From: Bacteroides intestinalis
Lineage (GTDB): Bacteria; Bacteroidota; Bacteroidia; Bacteroidales; Bacteroidaceae
Direction: 5' to 3'
DNA length: 64,000 nt
Assembly (NCBI RefSeq): GCF_902364365.1
Contig: NZ_CABJDN010000012.1
Location: 124,001 to 188,000, forward strand
The position numbers and the translations under genes were made by a program. The notes beneath the pieces were generated by a model. It was given only the letters and a program-made list of their open reading frames with translations, was not told the DNA's origin and did not search any database. Shown here one piece after another: positions 32,901 through 40,876 of this stretch (position 1 is its first letter; every line of letters begins with the position of its first letter).

Positions 32901-33830
32901 ATAGGTAGTGACCCACACTCTCTGCTGACCGTCGCAAAAGATGTCATAAACTCCATCCCCACGGAGAGAGAAAGGATTATCAATATCTTCTTTCAGAATG
33001 TTCAGAACCTTTTTTTTATCCTTATCCAATTCCCATACTCCCTGCCCGTCGATTCCGACTAACAGTGTTGAATCGGAACTTTCCGTTATCACTGCGATAG
33101 GTTGCTTTGGGAAATTAGAAAATGGCAATAACGTTTTCTTTTTCATGTCCAGATAGAAAAGACCATCAGTGGAAGTTCCTATCCATACAACCTCTCTTTT
33201 ATGATCATAAAAAAGAGTATTTATCTGAAACATATCTTCTATTCCACATATACTTTTTTGTTCCAACGTATTTGTATTTAATAATCTAATACTGTCTTGA
33301 CTGGCTACAAGCAGATGTGTCTGATCATAAGACGTTATGCACTGTGTTCGAATTGGCGCCTCACCTATTTGGGTAAATATTCCATTTTTATATTTGCACA
33401 ATCCCCCGGACGTAGGAATCCAGAGAGCCTGTTCATCATCAATAACAACTTTACCTACACTTAAAAAAGTATTATTGAAAGATATTCTAAGATCCAGAAA
33501 TAAATCAAACCGGTCATACAGTTCATTATAATGAAAAAATTGCCCATTATTCGTATACGCTATTAAAAACGAATCATTATAGACCAGTTTGACATTTATG
33601 ATATTGGCTGTTTTATAAGGGAGCTGATAAATGCGATAATCACTTTCCGTAATTCTCAATATACCCGTTTTGGATGAAGCCCAGATAAAGCCATTCTCAT
33701 CTTTGCAGACAGAAGCCATCTCCCGCATGGAAATTCCATACATCGCATTAATATTATAAAACTTCACATCCGAAGCATATACATTAAAAATAGAAAGAAA
33801 AAGAAAGAATATAAGCAGCCGTGATTTCAT
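29964..33830 (-). CDS. Hybrid two-component system sensor-regulator (HTCS)
   Basis: A 1,288-residue one-polypeptide signalling protein. After a signal peptide (1-19), about 700 residues form two Reg_prop seven-bladed propellers (repeated LWLGTENGLCRYN-like blades) and a Y_Y_Y domain (about 665-730), all periplasmic. One transmembrane helix follows (about 740-765), then HisKA with phospho-acceptor H789 (in AHDLRT), an HATPase_c domain (NAIKYSH, YGLGISD, SGIGLLLV), a receiver domain with D1090 (ISDVMMPDMDG), and an AraC-type helix-turn-helix (about 1190-1288; YSSISYFSTVFKKYFGKSPTEV). It senses an oligosaccharide in the periplasm and activates PUL1 transcription. Its own -7 box is at 33858-33851. 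The likely operator is the 21-bp direct repeat found before three PUL1 units. Confidence 0.95.
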   Translation of the reverse strand: MKSRLLIFFLFLSIFNVYASDVKFYNINAMYGISMREMASVCKDENGFIWASSKTGILRITESDYRIYQLPYKTANIINVKLVYNDSFLIAYTNNGQFFHYNELYDRFDLFLDLRISFNNTFLSVGKVVIDDEQALWIPTSGGLCKYKNGIFTQIGEAPIRTQCITSYDQTHLLVASQDSIRLLNTNTLEQKSICGIEDMFQINTLFYDHKREVVWIGTSTDGLFYLDMKKKTLLPFSNFPKQPIAVITESSDSTLLVGIDGQGVWELDKDKKKVLNILKEDIDNPFSLRGDGVYDIFCDGQQRVWVTTYTGGLSFFDWKSPLINQITHQVNNPNSLGNDNVNKILEDSKGDIWFATNNGISRWRVATNEWNTYYQNKQEQAQVFLALCEDDEGNIWAGSFSSGFYVLDRNTGKELVHYPRNTSDLKSDGKLIMNIYKDSEGDIWIGGIQDVICYLTKEKRFHTYGAQPMRTFMEFLPGKMLLACTYSVLLLDKKTGKITFLPECLAQDLLVMEDDIWVATSGDGLLHHNYTTRETHKITVESGLPSNYVNSVMYDNGYLWLGTENGLCRYNPADSTVHAYYSTLALSSASFNVNASCKLRNGELMWGTNNGAVMFNPNKLYHTQLNGEIYFQNITISGSSIRENQDLLRGIPVNKQTDISFKYDQNTLTLEVLPIGVSSKEIKFSWKMEGLDTEWSHPSNQQIITYTNIPNGNFRLKVRMYNNSLSQIVDERTLDIHVIPLYWQTWWFRLVVFIIIMSITFFVLKFYINRLKQRHAEDKIRFFTNTAHDLRTSITLINAPIQELNKEKELSDKGHYYLNLATEQSERLSNVATQLLDFQKVDMGKGQLFLVMVDIVNLVYRRKTMFKSTAGKKNVILEFVSNRESYMSAVDELKIEKVVDNLISNAIKYSHTDGRVELTLNCNEYYWSLEVRDYGLGISDNAQKKLFKEFYRGDNKVNSRMVGSGIGLLLVKNYVLMHEGKVSLESKENEGSLFKINIPYKEVVEVAPAEHEELGNITSADGLSDQSEYKREDDKSEKKKSILIVDDNKDLRNFLKCSFENQYNILEAGNGNEAWELLQKESPELIISDVMMPDMDGFELCKLIKSTFETSHIPVILLTSLCDKSDQLEGLGLGAEDYITKPFDISLLEQRIKSLMRNREIVREKALKLIKSDNDNQQVILNNELNDHFVKKAVEVIHNNMQNLDFDKESFAMEMHVSGSLLYKKIKALTGQSPIEFIKSIRLNRALELLQSHKYTITEVSELCGYSSISYFSTVFKKYFGKSPTEV

Positions 33831-33850
33831 AATATTACTGTTAGCTCCTG

Positions 33851-33883
33851 CAAATATAATATATTTGAAAGCAATTGACCAAT
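33851..33883 (-). promoter_or_regulatory. Promoter of the HTCS gene
   Basis: On the - strand, ATTG (33883-33880) is separated by 21 nt from TATATTTG (33858-33851), close to the Bacteroides TTTG-N19-21-TAnnTTTG consensus. The predicted leader is under 20 nt. Confidence 0.5.
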
Positions 33884-33900
33884 ATATGCATTATTTTGTC

Positions 33901-33908
33901 TAATTTTG
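33901..33908 (+). promoter_or_regulatory. -7 box for the SulP gene
   Basis: TAATTTTG matches TAnnTTTG, 31 nt before the SulP ATG. It is back-to-back with the HTCS promoter; no clear -33 was seen. Confidence 0.5.
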
Positions 33909-33939
33909 CACCTCGTTTCACAAAAAGTACAGATTATCT

Positions 33940-35622
33940 ATGAAAGCGTTCGAATTCAGACCAAAGCTATTCACGGCTTTGAAAAACTACTCGAAAGAAT
34001 TATTCATGGCAGACCTGATGGCCGGTATCATAGTAGGTATCGTTGCCCTGCCACTTGCCATTGCGTTTGGTATTGCATCCGGTGTATCACCCGAAAAAGG
34101 TATTATCACGGCAATCATTGCCGGATTCATTATCTCCATGCTGGGAGGTAGTAAAGTACAGATCGGTGGTCCTACGGGAGCTTTTATCGTCATTATCTAT
34201 GGCATCATCCAGCAATACGGAGAAGCGGGACTGATTGTTGCCACGCTGATGGCGGGAGTCATTCTTATCCTGTTAGGGATATTCAAGCTGGGTGCTGTAA
34301 TCAAGTTTATCCCCTATCCTATCATTGTGGGATTCACCAGTGGTATTGCCGTCACTATCTTCACCACGCAGATAGCCGATATCTTCGGGCTTAATTTCGG
34401 CGGTGAAAAAGTTCCCGGAGATTTTATCGGGAAATGGATGATCTATTTCCAGCATTTCGATACCATCAACTGGTGGAACACGATTGTCAGTATTGTAAGT
34501 ATTGCAATTATCGCCATAACCCCGAAATTCTCAAAGAAAATACCGGGGTCGCTGATTGCCATTATTGTAGTAACAGTAGCGGTATATCTGATGAAGACTT
34601 ATGCCGGAATCAACTGTATAGATACCATTGGCGACCGTTTCAGCATCAAAGCAGAACTACCGGATGCAGTAATGCCTTCACTGAACTGGGAAGCTATCCA
34701 AGACTTATTTCCTGTAGCCATTACCATTGCAGTATTAGGGGCCATCGAATCACTGCTTTCTGCTACGGTAGCGGATGGTGTTATCGGTGACAAGCATGAT
34801 TCCAATACGGAATTGATAGCACAAGGAGCTGCCAACCTGATAACACCTCTGTTTGGTGGTATTCCCGCCACCGGTGCCATTGCACGTACAATGGCTAATA
34901 TAAATAATGGCGGTAAAACCCCTGTTGCAGGTATGGTACATGCAGTGGTGCTTTTGCTTATCCTTCTGTTCCTTATGCCTTTGGCACAATATATTCCGAT
35001 GGCTTGTCTGGCAGGTGTGCTGGTGATTGTTTCCTATAACATGAGTGGCTGGCGCACATTCAAGGCACTACTGAAGAATCCGAAATCAGACGTCACCGTA
35101 TTGCTGATTACCTTCTTCCTGACAGTTATTTTCGACTTAACCATTGCTATTGAAGTGGGTCTTGTCATAGCTTGTGTACTTTTCATGCATCGTGTCATGG
35201 AAACCACTGAAATTTCTGTTATCAAAGATGAGATTAATCTGAATGAAGAATCTAACAGTAAAGAAGATGAAGAAAACCTGTCTATCCCTAAAGGTGTGGA
35301 AGTGTATGAGATAAACGGTCCGTACTTCTTCGGTATCGCCACTAAGTTTGAGGAAATCATGTCCAGGCTTGGAGACCGTCCCAAAGTGCGCATTATACGT
35401 ATGAGGAAAGTACCTTTCATTGATTCAACAGGTATTCACAACCTGACCAGTCTCTGCCAGATGGCACAACGGGAAAAGACGACAATCGTACTTTCCGGTG
35501 TGAACGAAAAGGTGCATAAAGCGTTGCAAAAATCCGGTTTCTATGAGCTTCTGGGTGAAAGGAATATCTGCCCGAATATCAATGTGGCATTGGAAAGATC
35601 AAAAGAATTACTGAATGAGTAA
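33940..35622 (+). CDS. SulP family inorganic anion transporter with STAS domain
   Basis: A 560-residue inner-membrane protein with about 12-14 hydrophobic segments in residues 20-420, including the SulP-type DLMAGIIVGIVALPLAIAFG near the N terminus, GGSKVQIGGPTGAFIVI and the TGAIARTMANINNGGKTPVAG region. A C-terminal STAS domain (about 445-555; VYEINGPYFFGIATKFEE, RMRKVPFIDSTGIHNL) follows. Members move sulfate, bicarbonate or dicarboxylates; the substrate cannot be told from sequence alone. It is transcribed away from the HTCS gene and ends at a strong bidirectional terminator. It is not evidently part of the PUL. Confidence 0.92.
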   Translation: MKAFEFRPKLFTALKNYSKELFMADLMAGIIVGIVALPLAIAFGIASGVSPEKGIITAIIAGFIISMLGGSKVQIGGPTGAFIVIIYGIIQQYGEAGLIVATLMAGVILILLGIFKLGAVIKFIPYPIIVGFTSGIAVTIFTTQIADIFGLNFGGEKVPGDFIGKWMIYFQHFDTINWWNTIVSIVSIAIIAITPKFSKKIPGSLIAIIVVTVAVYLMKTYAGINCIDTIGDRFSIKAELPDAVMPSLNWEAIQDLFPVAITIAVLGAIESLLSATVADGVIGDKHDSNTELIAQGAANLITPLFGGIPATGAIARTMANINNGGKTPVAGMVHAVVLLLILLFLMPLAQYIPMACLAGVLVIVSYNMSGWRTFKALLKNPKSDVTVLLITFFLTVIFDLTIAIEVGLVIACVLFMHRVMETTEISVIKDEINLNEESNSKEDEENLSIPKGVEVYEINGPYFFGIATKFEEIMSRLGDRPKVRIIRMRKVPFIDSTGIHNLTSLCQMAQREKTTIVLSGVNEKVHKALQKSGFYELLGERNICPNINVALERSKELLNE

Positions 35623-35631
35623 AACAGAGTA

Positions 35632-35678
35632 ATAAAATAAAGGAGGGAATGAAAAAATCATTCCCTCCTTTATTTTAT
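35632..35678. terminator. Strong bidirectional terminator
   Basis: A perfect 21-bp stem (35632-35652 and 35658-35678) with the 5-nt loop AAAAA separates the convergent SulP and flavin-reductase genes. The core GGAGGGAATGA is flanked by A/T tracts that give a T-run on either strand. Confidence 0.92.
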
Positions 35679-35688
35679 CAAAAGATAA

Positions 35689-36198
35689 TTATTCCTTTAC
35701 CCATGCTCCGGTAATCTCTGCCACATAAATATGATGCAAACCGCCATGAGCGCCACCATACCATTGCTTACAAACACTTGGATCGATGAAACAATCTTCT
35801 TTCATTACATCCGTATAAAGCTTGCGGCATTCCAGACTGAGACGTCCTTGTTCAAAAAGAATATTTCCTTTTTCTGTAATGACCGGTTTCAGTCCCGTCT
35901 CTTTTACCTTGTCTACTTCCCTACCCGACTTGCTTCCACATATCTTATGGATAGCTCTATTCTCTTCTCCCAGGAAAGAGAGTGTGAAGTATTCACTCTT
36001 CTCAATAAACTCAAACGTGTAACGTTCCGGACGGATAAAGACATAGACCACCGGTTTGTTCCATAGGAAGCCTATACCGCCCCAACTGGCAGTCATCGTA
36101 TTGAAATGATCTTTATTACCTGCCGTCACCAGCATCCATTCTTTACCGATAACTTCAAAGAAGTTCTCTGAAAGGTCTTTAATTGCAATAGGTTTCAT
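35689..36198 (-). CDS. Flavin reductase (DIM6/NTAB-like, FMN-binding split barrel)
   Basis: A 169-residue cytoplasmic protein from MKPIAIKD; an ATG three codons upstream (36207) is equally open. The FMN-binding split-barrel fold is indicated by MLVTAGNKDHFNTMTASWGGIGFLW divided into short motifs (VTAGN, NTMTASWG), the pattern for flavin-phosphate contact, then PVVYVFIRPERYTFEFI and SEYFTLSFLGE. It probably reduces FMN or uses it to reduce small molecules. It ends at the bidirectional terminator. The 279 bp upstream hold two sets of 22-bp-spaced repeats and no clear TAnnTTTG box. Confidence 0.87.
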   Translation of the reverse strand: MKPIAIKDLSENFFEVIGKEWMLVTAGNKDHFNTMTASWGGIGFLWNKPVVYVFIRPERYTFEFIEKSEYFTLSFLGEENRAIHKICGSKSGREVDKVKETGLKPVITEKGNILFEQGRLSLECRKLYTDVMKEDCFIDPSVCKQWYGGAHGGLHHIYVAEITGAWVKE

Positions 36199-36284
36199 TG
36201 TATACATATTATATAATTAATCACTTTAATATTTCTGATAAATTCCATGCTTGTACGTGACGTACACCTTCTCTTGAAAGCCAA

Positions 36285-36348
36285 TAGTTTCGATTACAAT
36301 CGAAAATTCATATACTTTTATTAGAAAATTCATATATAATCGAAACTA
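36285..36348. repeat. Inverted repeat enclosing a 22-bp-spaced direct pair
   Basis: TAGTTTCGATTA (from 36285) and TAATCGAAACTA (ending 36348) form a 12-bp inverted repeat. Between them GAAAATTCATATA occurs twice, at 36302 and 36324, exactly 22 bp apart. It lies in the promoter region of the flavin-reductase gene, 50 bp before repeat array B. Confidence 0.7.
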
Positions 36349-36398
36349 CTCAGTTGCTTTACTATGCTCTTATCACTTCATTATTTCCCGTTTGTAGG

Positions 36399-36474
36399 AT
36401 CTATATACCCAACGTATTGGATATATAGATGGGACGCGCTGGATATATAGATGGGACACATTGGATATATAGAT
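36399..36474. repeat. 22-bp-period repeat array B (word GGATATATAGAT)
   Basis: An inverted copy, ATCTATATACCC, at 36399-36410 is followed by three identical direct copies of GGATATATAGAT starting at 36419, 36441 and 36463, exactly 22 bp apart. The first two 10-bp spacers are similar (GGGACGCGCT, GGGACACATT). It lies 12 bp downstream of the radical SAM stop codon and upstream of the flavin-reductase gene. Confidence 0.9.
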
Positions 36475-36486
36475 CCTGTAAACCGC

Positions 36487-37260
36487 TTAATAAGAGACAC
36501 TAACCGGAATGCCTGCATCTTTAATTAAGGCAGCAATTCGGTCCAGTTCCTCATGAGTAGCCTTACACAAATCATGGTCAGGCGTTTCACGATCAATAGT
36601 ATAAATCATCACCTGCCGGGGTTTTATCTTTTTCACAACCTCCAGCCATGGAAGAACGTACTTATCCGAAGTATTATCCACGTCTTTCCCTTGATAACTG
36701 CCTTTCATGAACATGGTCTGAATAATACAGTTACCTTGAAAAGCTTTCATACGCTCTGTGATTTCGCCCACAGAATAATGCCCTGTAGGACGATCCACAG
36801 TATGAATATAATCCTCGTCTACCGTATCGAGTTTCAAGATGTTGTTATCTATCTTATTCAGCGCATCAAACACTGCAGGGCGGTGAATAAAGGTGGAATT
36901 ACTCAATACACTGACTTTGGCATTCGGGAAATACTTATCACGAAGCATCAACGTATCTTCTATGATTTCAGGGAAATGCGGATGAGCTGTAGGTTCACCG
37001 TTTCCGGCAAAGGTCAATACATCCGGTTGAGGTCCATTCTGTTGCATATCCTGCAATCTGGCTTCAAGGGCATTGCGGACCTCTTCGCGGGTAGGCAATG
37101 CTTTCTTGGGACGATGGTCTGCATTGAAACCGCATTCACAATAAATGCAGTCGAATGAACACACCTTACCATCTTCCGGCAATAAGTTAATCCCTAAAGA
37201 TACTCCCAAACGGCGGGAATGAACAGGACCGAAAATGGGAGACGGATAAATTACAGTCAT
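36487..37260 (-). CDS. Radical SAM protein
   Basis: A 257-residue cytoplasmic radical SAM enzyme. The 4Fe-4S cluster motif CSFDCIYC (CxxxCxxC) is at about residues 34-41, and the SAM-binding GGE-like motif is AGNGEPTAHPHFPEI (about 84-98). The short C-terminal part has no extra cluster domain. The HSRRLGVSLGINLLP beginning is that of a family annotated only as radical SAM protein; the reaction is unknown. A -7 box TAACTTTG lies at 37351-37344. The gene is followed by repeat array B. Confidence 0.9.
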   Translation of the reverse strand: MTVIYPSPIFGPVHSRRLGVSLGINLLPEDGKVCSFDCIYCECGFNADHRPKKALPTREEVRNALEARLQDMQQNGPQPDVLTFAGNGEPTAHPHFPEIIEDTLMLRDKYFPNAKVSVLSNSTFIHRPAVFDALNKIDNNILKLDTVDEDYIHTVDRPTGHYSVGEITERMKAFQGNCIIQTMFMKGSYQGKDVDNTSDKYVLPWLEVVKKIKPRQVMIYTIDRETPDHDLCKATHEELDRIAALIKDAGIPVSVSY

Positions 37261-37343
37261 TTTATTTACGATTTGACAATTGACGATTCAAATTACTGAA
37301 TTACTGTAAAGACCAGATACAGTATTTTCAGCGTTTATAACGG

Positions 37344-37351
37344 CAAAGTTA
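37344..37351 (-). promoter_or_regulatory. -7 box for the radical SAM gene
   Basis: On the - strand this reads TAACTTTG, directly after the stop codon of the upstream HHH-domain gene. The predicted leader is about 80 nt. Confidence 0.45.
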
Positions 37352-37352
37352 A

Positions 37353-39359
37353 CTAAATCTTTATACGAAGCTGCATTTGTAAGTCGGCTTTTTTGTTTCC
37401 TTGTATCAGGTCGTTACCCGAACCAATATTCTCACGGTCTTCGTAGATAGTCTGCCCGAATTTAACAAGGAACATAAAAACTTTGTTCACATCATACCGG
37501 GCACAGGCAGAAAAGCGAAATCCTTGTCCATAAAACGAAGGTGTATAGAAGGTGTAAAGCAGACCTTTTTCGGAAGCATAAATACGGGAGTCGTAATCAT
37601 CCGTATGGAAATAAGTACCCTGCACAGATATCTTTATGGGAAAAGAAAAAGCATACGAACAAGATTGTGTAAACTGATATCCCTGGCTTCCCTCCTGCCC
37701 TTGGGAATGAAAATGATTATAATCCACCGTTGTTCGTAACTGTAGATGATCCGGTGAATAAGTCAGTCGGTAACGAAGGCGGTGCTGATAAGTAGGAAGG
37801 ATAACTTTTCCATCAGTCCCCGCTACATCTCTCTCTTTTCGCTTATAGCGATAGTTAACATACATAGATAAATTTCGCTTAGGAGAATAGATTGACTGGA
37901 ACATACCATCCACACCTTGCGACGGTTTACTGATGCGGTATTTCCACCAGGGAAAAGAAAACAAATCCAGAGAAGCGAAGAATTTCCAATTTGCCAAAGG
38001 CGATGCTTCGGCAGCCAGATACCAGCCATTTTCATTTTGCGGTGCACTACTTTCACCAAACGAACGTGCAAACATTGCCCAGTAATCATGACTATAATAT
38101 CTATGAACAATCAGTAGTTGATAACCGGTTAATATATTATATTTCAATTGGTTCAACAGTGAATAACCTTGTTTGCCCATAGCTGCTTCACCTGTCAGAG
38201 TAAATCGATTCCAGCGATATTTATAATCTACACCCACATTATAGAAGTAATTCCCTTGCAAATTATACTTGGCATAGGTTCTTAACACCGGTTGATAACT
38301 ACGGTTGAAAAAGTAGTAAATGCCTGTCATTCCTACTTTTAGATTGTTCTTTTCATAGGTAATATTTCCACCCATCAACTGTAAAGTGAAAGCATTTACT
38401 TTCTCCGCTTCCTTCTCCGTACGATGCAATCCGGTCTTATAAATAGAGGTAATTTCATTCCCCTCTACTACTCCATCCATAGAACGATGTGAATAAAAAC
38501 CGGATAACTGAAGTGCAGGAATCACTTCTACCGTTGCCGCAGCACCCCTGAAATAATTATATTCATCCGTTGAACTATGCTTCCGGATGCCACCACTACG
38601 GTTATCTACCGTCGAAAGAGAATAAGTTTTCCCTAAACGGAAATCAGTGCTGACTACCAATCCTTGTCCGAAACTTAACCGATAATTGCCCAGTGCCAAT
38701 GTTTTCAACTTACCCAGATTACGAAGCAGAAAGTAGATAGAATAGTAATCATATCCTTTTTCATTATGCAGGGCAAAAAGAGGTTCTCCCGCATCCTTTT
38801 CCGCTGTTATTCCCATTTGAAGATAGTCTCCGTAGCGATACCCATATCTTAGAGAGTGGTACATTGCAGGTCCCAGATAATTCTTCTGATAACCTTTACG
38901 GGTATAGAAAGGCACATCCAGCCGGGTTAATACCTCCTGTTTACCATATTTCAACAGACTTTTCAACCGGGGAAAACCTATCTTCTCAGGAATAGGATGT
39001 ACACAAACAAAAGGAAGAAGCAGGTCGATGGTATGCTTATCCATCTCTTCCACCAATTGCAGTTCATAAATGGTTTGCATCTGCCCGTGTATATACACAT
39101 AAGCCAAGATATTTTCAATCTGAATATCCGAAAGAAAAGGAAATTGCTCTAATTCGCGTTTAGTAGCGACATTGATATTAACAGGTTCCTGCAGGCGATT
39201 GGACAGCTCTTCAAGTTCATCTTCCCAGTTCTTTTCTTCTTCATCCATAGAGAGTTGCTCTATATTTTCTTCCCACAAAGACACACTTTTATTTTGAGCT
39301 TCAAGTACAGGAGTCATCAGCAGCATACTCAGAAAAACTCCCAACTTGAGTAATTTCAT
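37353..39359 (-). CDS. Outer-membrane protein with N-terminal helix-hairpin-helix (ComEA-like) domain
   Basis: A 668-residue exported protein from ATG 39359 (signal MKLLKLGVFLSMLLMTPVLEA). A segment at about 60-135 reads as two helix-hairpin-helix motifs (PVNINVATKRELEQFPFLSD; MQTIYELQLVEEMDKHTIDLLLPF). The remaining 520 residues are amphipathic beta strands rich in Tyr, Phe and Trp ending in LQMQLRIKI, typical of an outer-membrane barrel. HHH motifs in ComEA bind DNA for uptake; here the domain may be structural. The longer frame from 39395 adds residues before the signal and was rejected. Function unknown. Confidence 0.8.
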   Translation of the reverse strand: MKLLKLGVFLSMLLMTPVLEAQNKSVSLWEENIEQLSMDEEEKNWEDELEELSNRLQEPVNINVATKRELEQFPFLSDIQIENILAYVYIHGQMQTIYELQLVEEMDKHTIDLLLPFVCVHPIPEKIGFPRLKSLLKYGKQEVLTRLDVPFYTRKGYQKNYLGPAMYHSLRYGYRYGDYLQMGITAEKDAGEPLFALHNEKGYDYYSIYFLLRNLGKLKTLALGNYRLSFGQGLVVSTDFRLGKTYSLSTVDNRSGGIRKHSSTDEYNYFRGAAATVEVIPALQLSGFYSHRSMDGVVEGNEITSIYKTGLHRTEKEAEKVNAFTLQLMGGNITYEKNNLKVGMTGIYYFFNRSYQPVLRTYAKYNLQGNYFYNVGVDYKYRWNRFTLTGEAAMGKQGYSLLNQLKYNILTGYQLLIVHRYYSHDYWAMFARSFGESSAPQNENGWYLAAEASPLANWKFFASLDLFSFPWWKYRISKPSQGVDGMFQSIYSPKRNLSMYVNYRYKRKERDVAGTDGKVILPTYQHRLRYRLTYSPDHLQLRTTVDYNHFHSQGQEGSQGYQFTQSCSYAFSFPIKISVQGTYFHTDDYDSRIYASEKGLLYTFYTPSFYGQGFRFSACARYDVNKVFMFLVKFGQTIYEDRENIGSGNDLIQGNKKADLQMQLRIKI

Positions 39360-39455
39360 TCGTGTAAATAAGTTTAATTGGCACGAAATTACCATAAATA
39401 AGTTAACAGGGCAAGGAAATCATCGACAATCAGATCAAATATGAAGATAAACACT

Positions 39456-39463
39456 TAATTTTG
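39456..39463 (+). promoter_or_regulatory. -7-like box at the start of the DUF4294 gene
   Basis: TAATTTTG ends only 5 nt before the GTG at 39469. If it is a real -7 box, the transcript would have almost no leader. It may be coincidental. Confidence 0.35.
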
Positions 39464-39468
39464 TGGCC

Positions 39469-40068
39469 GTGAACGCACGGCTTAACATATTAATCATAGC
39501 AGTCTTCCTTCTGTTCGGAACTCCTCTATGCCAGGCACAGGAAACGAAAACCGAAGGATACCTGGTTCCTATGTGCGTTTACGAAGGAGACACTATCCCC
39601 TATATAAAGATACCCACTGTTTATATCTTCAAACCTCTCAAATTCAAGAACAAGAAACAGTTGAATGAATATAACCGACTGGTATATAACGTAAAGAAAG
39701 TATTGCCTATCTCCAAAGAAATCAACCGTGCAGTTATCGAAACTTACGAATATATGATGACTTTACCCGATGAGAAGAGCCGTCAGAAACACATGAAAGC
39801 AGTAGAGAAAAGCCTGAAAGAACAATATACTCCACGCATGAAAAAGCTTTCTTTCTCTCAAGGAAAGTTATTAATCAAGTTAGTGGACCGCCAAACCAAT
39901 TCCACGGGTTACGAACTGGTAAAAGCCTTCATGGGACCTTTTAAAGCAGGTTTCTATCAGACTTTCGCCGCACTGTTCGGTGCCAGTCTGAAAAAACAAT
40001 ATGATCCCACAGGAGATGATGCGCTTACCGAACGGGTTATTCTGTTAGTAGAAAGCGGACAGCTTTAA
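39469..40068 (+). CDS. DUF4294-type exported protein
   Basis: A product of about 199 residues with a hydrophobic export signal (LNILIIAVFLLFGTPLCQA) followed by ETKTEGYLVPMCVYEGDTIPYIKIPTVY in sequence, the start of the DUF4294 domain common in Bacteroidota. The rest is helical and basic (KVLPISKEINRAVIETYEYM; FSQGKLLIKLVDRQTNSTGYEL), ending with DALTERVILLVESGQL. No enzyme motif is seen. Only GTG starts are available, at 39463 and 39469; the latter is chosen because the former overlaps the -7-like box. Function unknown; it is a single gene convergent with the TrmH-family gene. Confidence 0.75.
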   Translation: MNARLNILIIAVFLLFGTPLCQAQETKTEGYLVPMCVYEGDTIPYIKIPTVYIFKPLKFKNKKQLNEYNRLVYNVKKVLPISKEINRAVIETYEYMMTLPDEKSRQKHMKAVEKSLKEQYTPRMKKLSFSQGKLLIKLVDRQTNSTGYELVKAFMGPFKAGFYQTFAALFGASLKKQYDPTGDDALTERVILLVESGQL

Positions 40069-40084
40069 AATAGAAATATTCTAC

Positions 40085-40288
40085 TCCTTAAATTAAGGAA
40101 TAATTTCCTTTTTCATAGTTTGAACCCTCCTGTTGATATGATGTTAAGAACATTGTTGGTAATGAAAAACAGTCATTATAGAAAGCCATGTATTTCAAAC
40201 ACTTACCTATGTTGAAAACTTCTATGAACCATTGTTCATATCTCTATTGATAAAGACATGATAACCACTGTTTGAACAGGGTTCAAAC
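40085..40288. other. Palindrome-rich convergent gap
   Basis: The 240-bp gap between two convergent genes holds three palindromes: TCCTTAAATTAAGGA (40085-40099), TATGAAC-CATT-GTTCATA (40223-40240) and GTTTGAAC-AGG-GTTCAAAC (40270-40288). The last could end transcription for the TrmH-family gene. No gene is seen. Confidence 0.5.
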
Positions 40289-40308
40289 AACTTATCAACA
40301 CCTTGTTA

Positions 40309-40833
40309 TTACAGTTTCTTGAATAAATCCCAGATAACGATACCTGCCGTAACAGATACGTTCAGTGAGTGTTTCGTGCCATATTGAGGTATCTCAATAC
40401 ATCCGTCGGAATGGTCAATAACCTCCTGCTGAACTCCTTTCACCTCATTGCCCATAACTATTGCATACTTCTTAGTACGGTCTATAGACACCTCATCCAG
40501 CATGATACTGCCTTCCGCCTGCTCTACGGAATAAACAGTATATCCTTCCTTTTTAAGGTTATCAACAACTTCAACACAGTTATCAACATACTTCCAGTCA
40601 ACAGTGAATTCAGCACCTAAAGCTGTTTTATGCATCTCAGGATGGGGCGGAGTAGCTGTAATGCCACACAGGTAGATACATTCTACCCGGAAAGCATCCG
40701 AAGTACGAAATACAGAACCAATGTTATGAACACTGCGGATATTATCCAATACCACCACCAGGGGCAGCTTCTCAGCTTCCTTAAACTCCTCTATACTAAT
40801 ACGATTCAGTTCTGTTATTTTCAGTTTACGCAT
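40309..40833 (-). CDS. TrmH/SpoU-family RNA 2'-O-methyltransferase
   Basis: A 174-residue SPOUT methyltransferase. Motif 1 is in LDNIRSVHNIGSVFRTSDAF (about 32-51, with the catalytic Arg of N-x-G-x-x-x-R), motif 2 in YAIVMGNEVKGV (about 123-134), and motif 3 in CIEIPQYGTKHSLNVSVTA (about 145-163), which forms the SAM-binding knot. There is no extra N-terminal RNA-binding domain, as in the short TrmL/TrmH-like members. The target nucleotide (tRNA or rRNA) cannot be assigned. It may be transcribed from the -7 box at 41018-41011, in which case repeat array C would be part of its leader. Confidence 0.9.
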   Translation of the reverse strand: MRKLKITELNRISIEEFKEAEKLPLVVVLDNIRSVHNIGSVFRTSDAFRVECIYLCGITATPPHPEMHKTALGAEFTVDWKYVDNCVEVVDNLKKEGYTVYSVEQAEGSIMLDEVSIDRTKKYAIVMGNEVKGVQQEVIDHSDGCIEIPQYGTKHSLNVSVTAGIVIWDLFKKL

Positions 40834-40876
40834 GACAATTATACTATTTAAATGGCTTTTATTAATAGATTGATTT

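Noticed and set aside
33940..35622. SulP gene as part of PUL1 (sulfated glycan use)
   Set aside because: It is divergent, lacks the operator repeat, and no sulfatase is present in PUL1.
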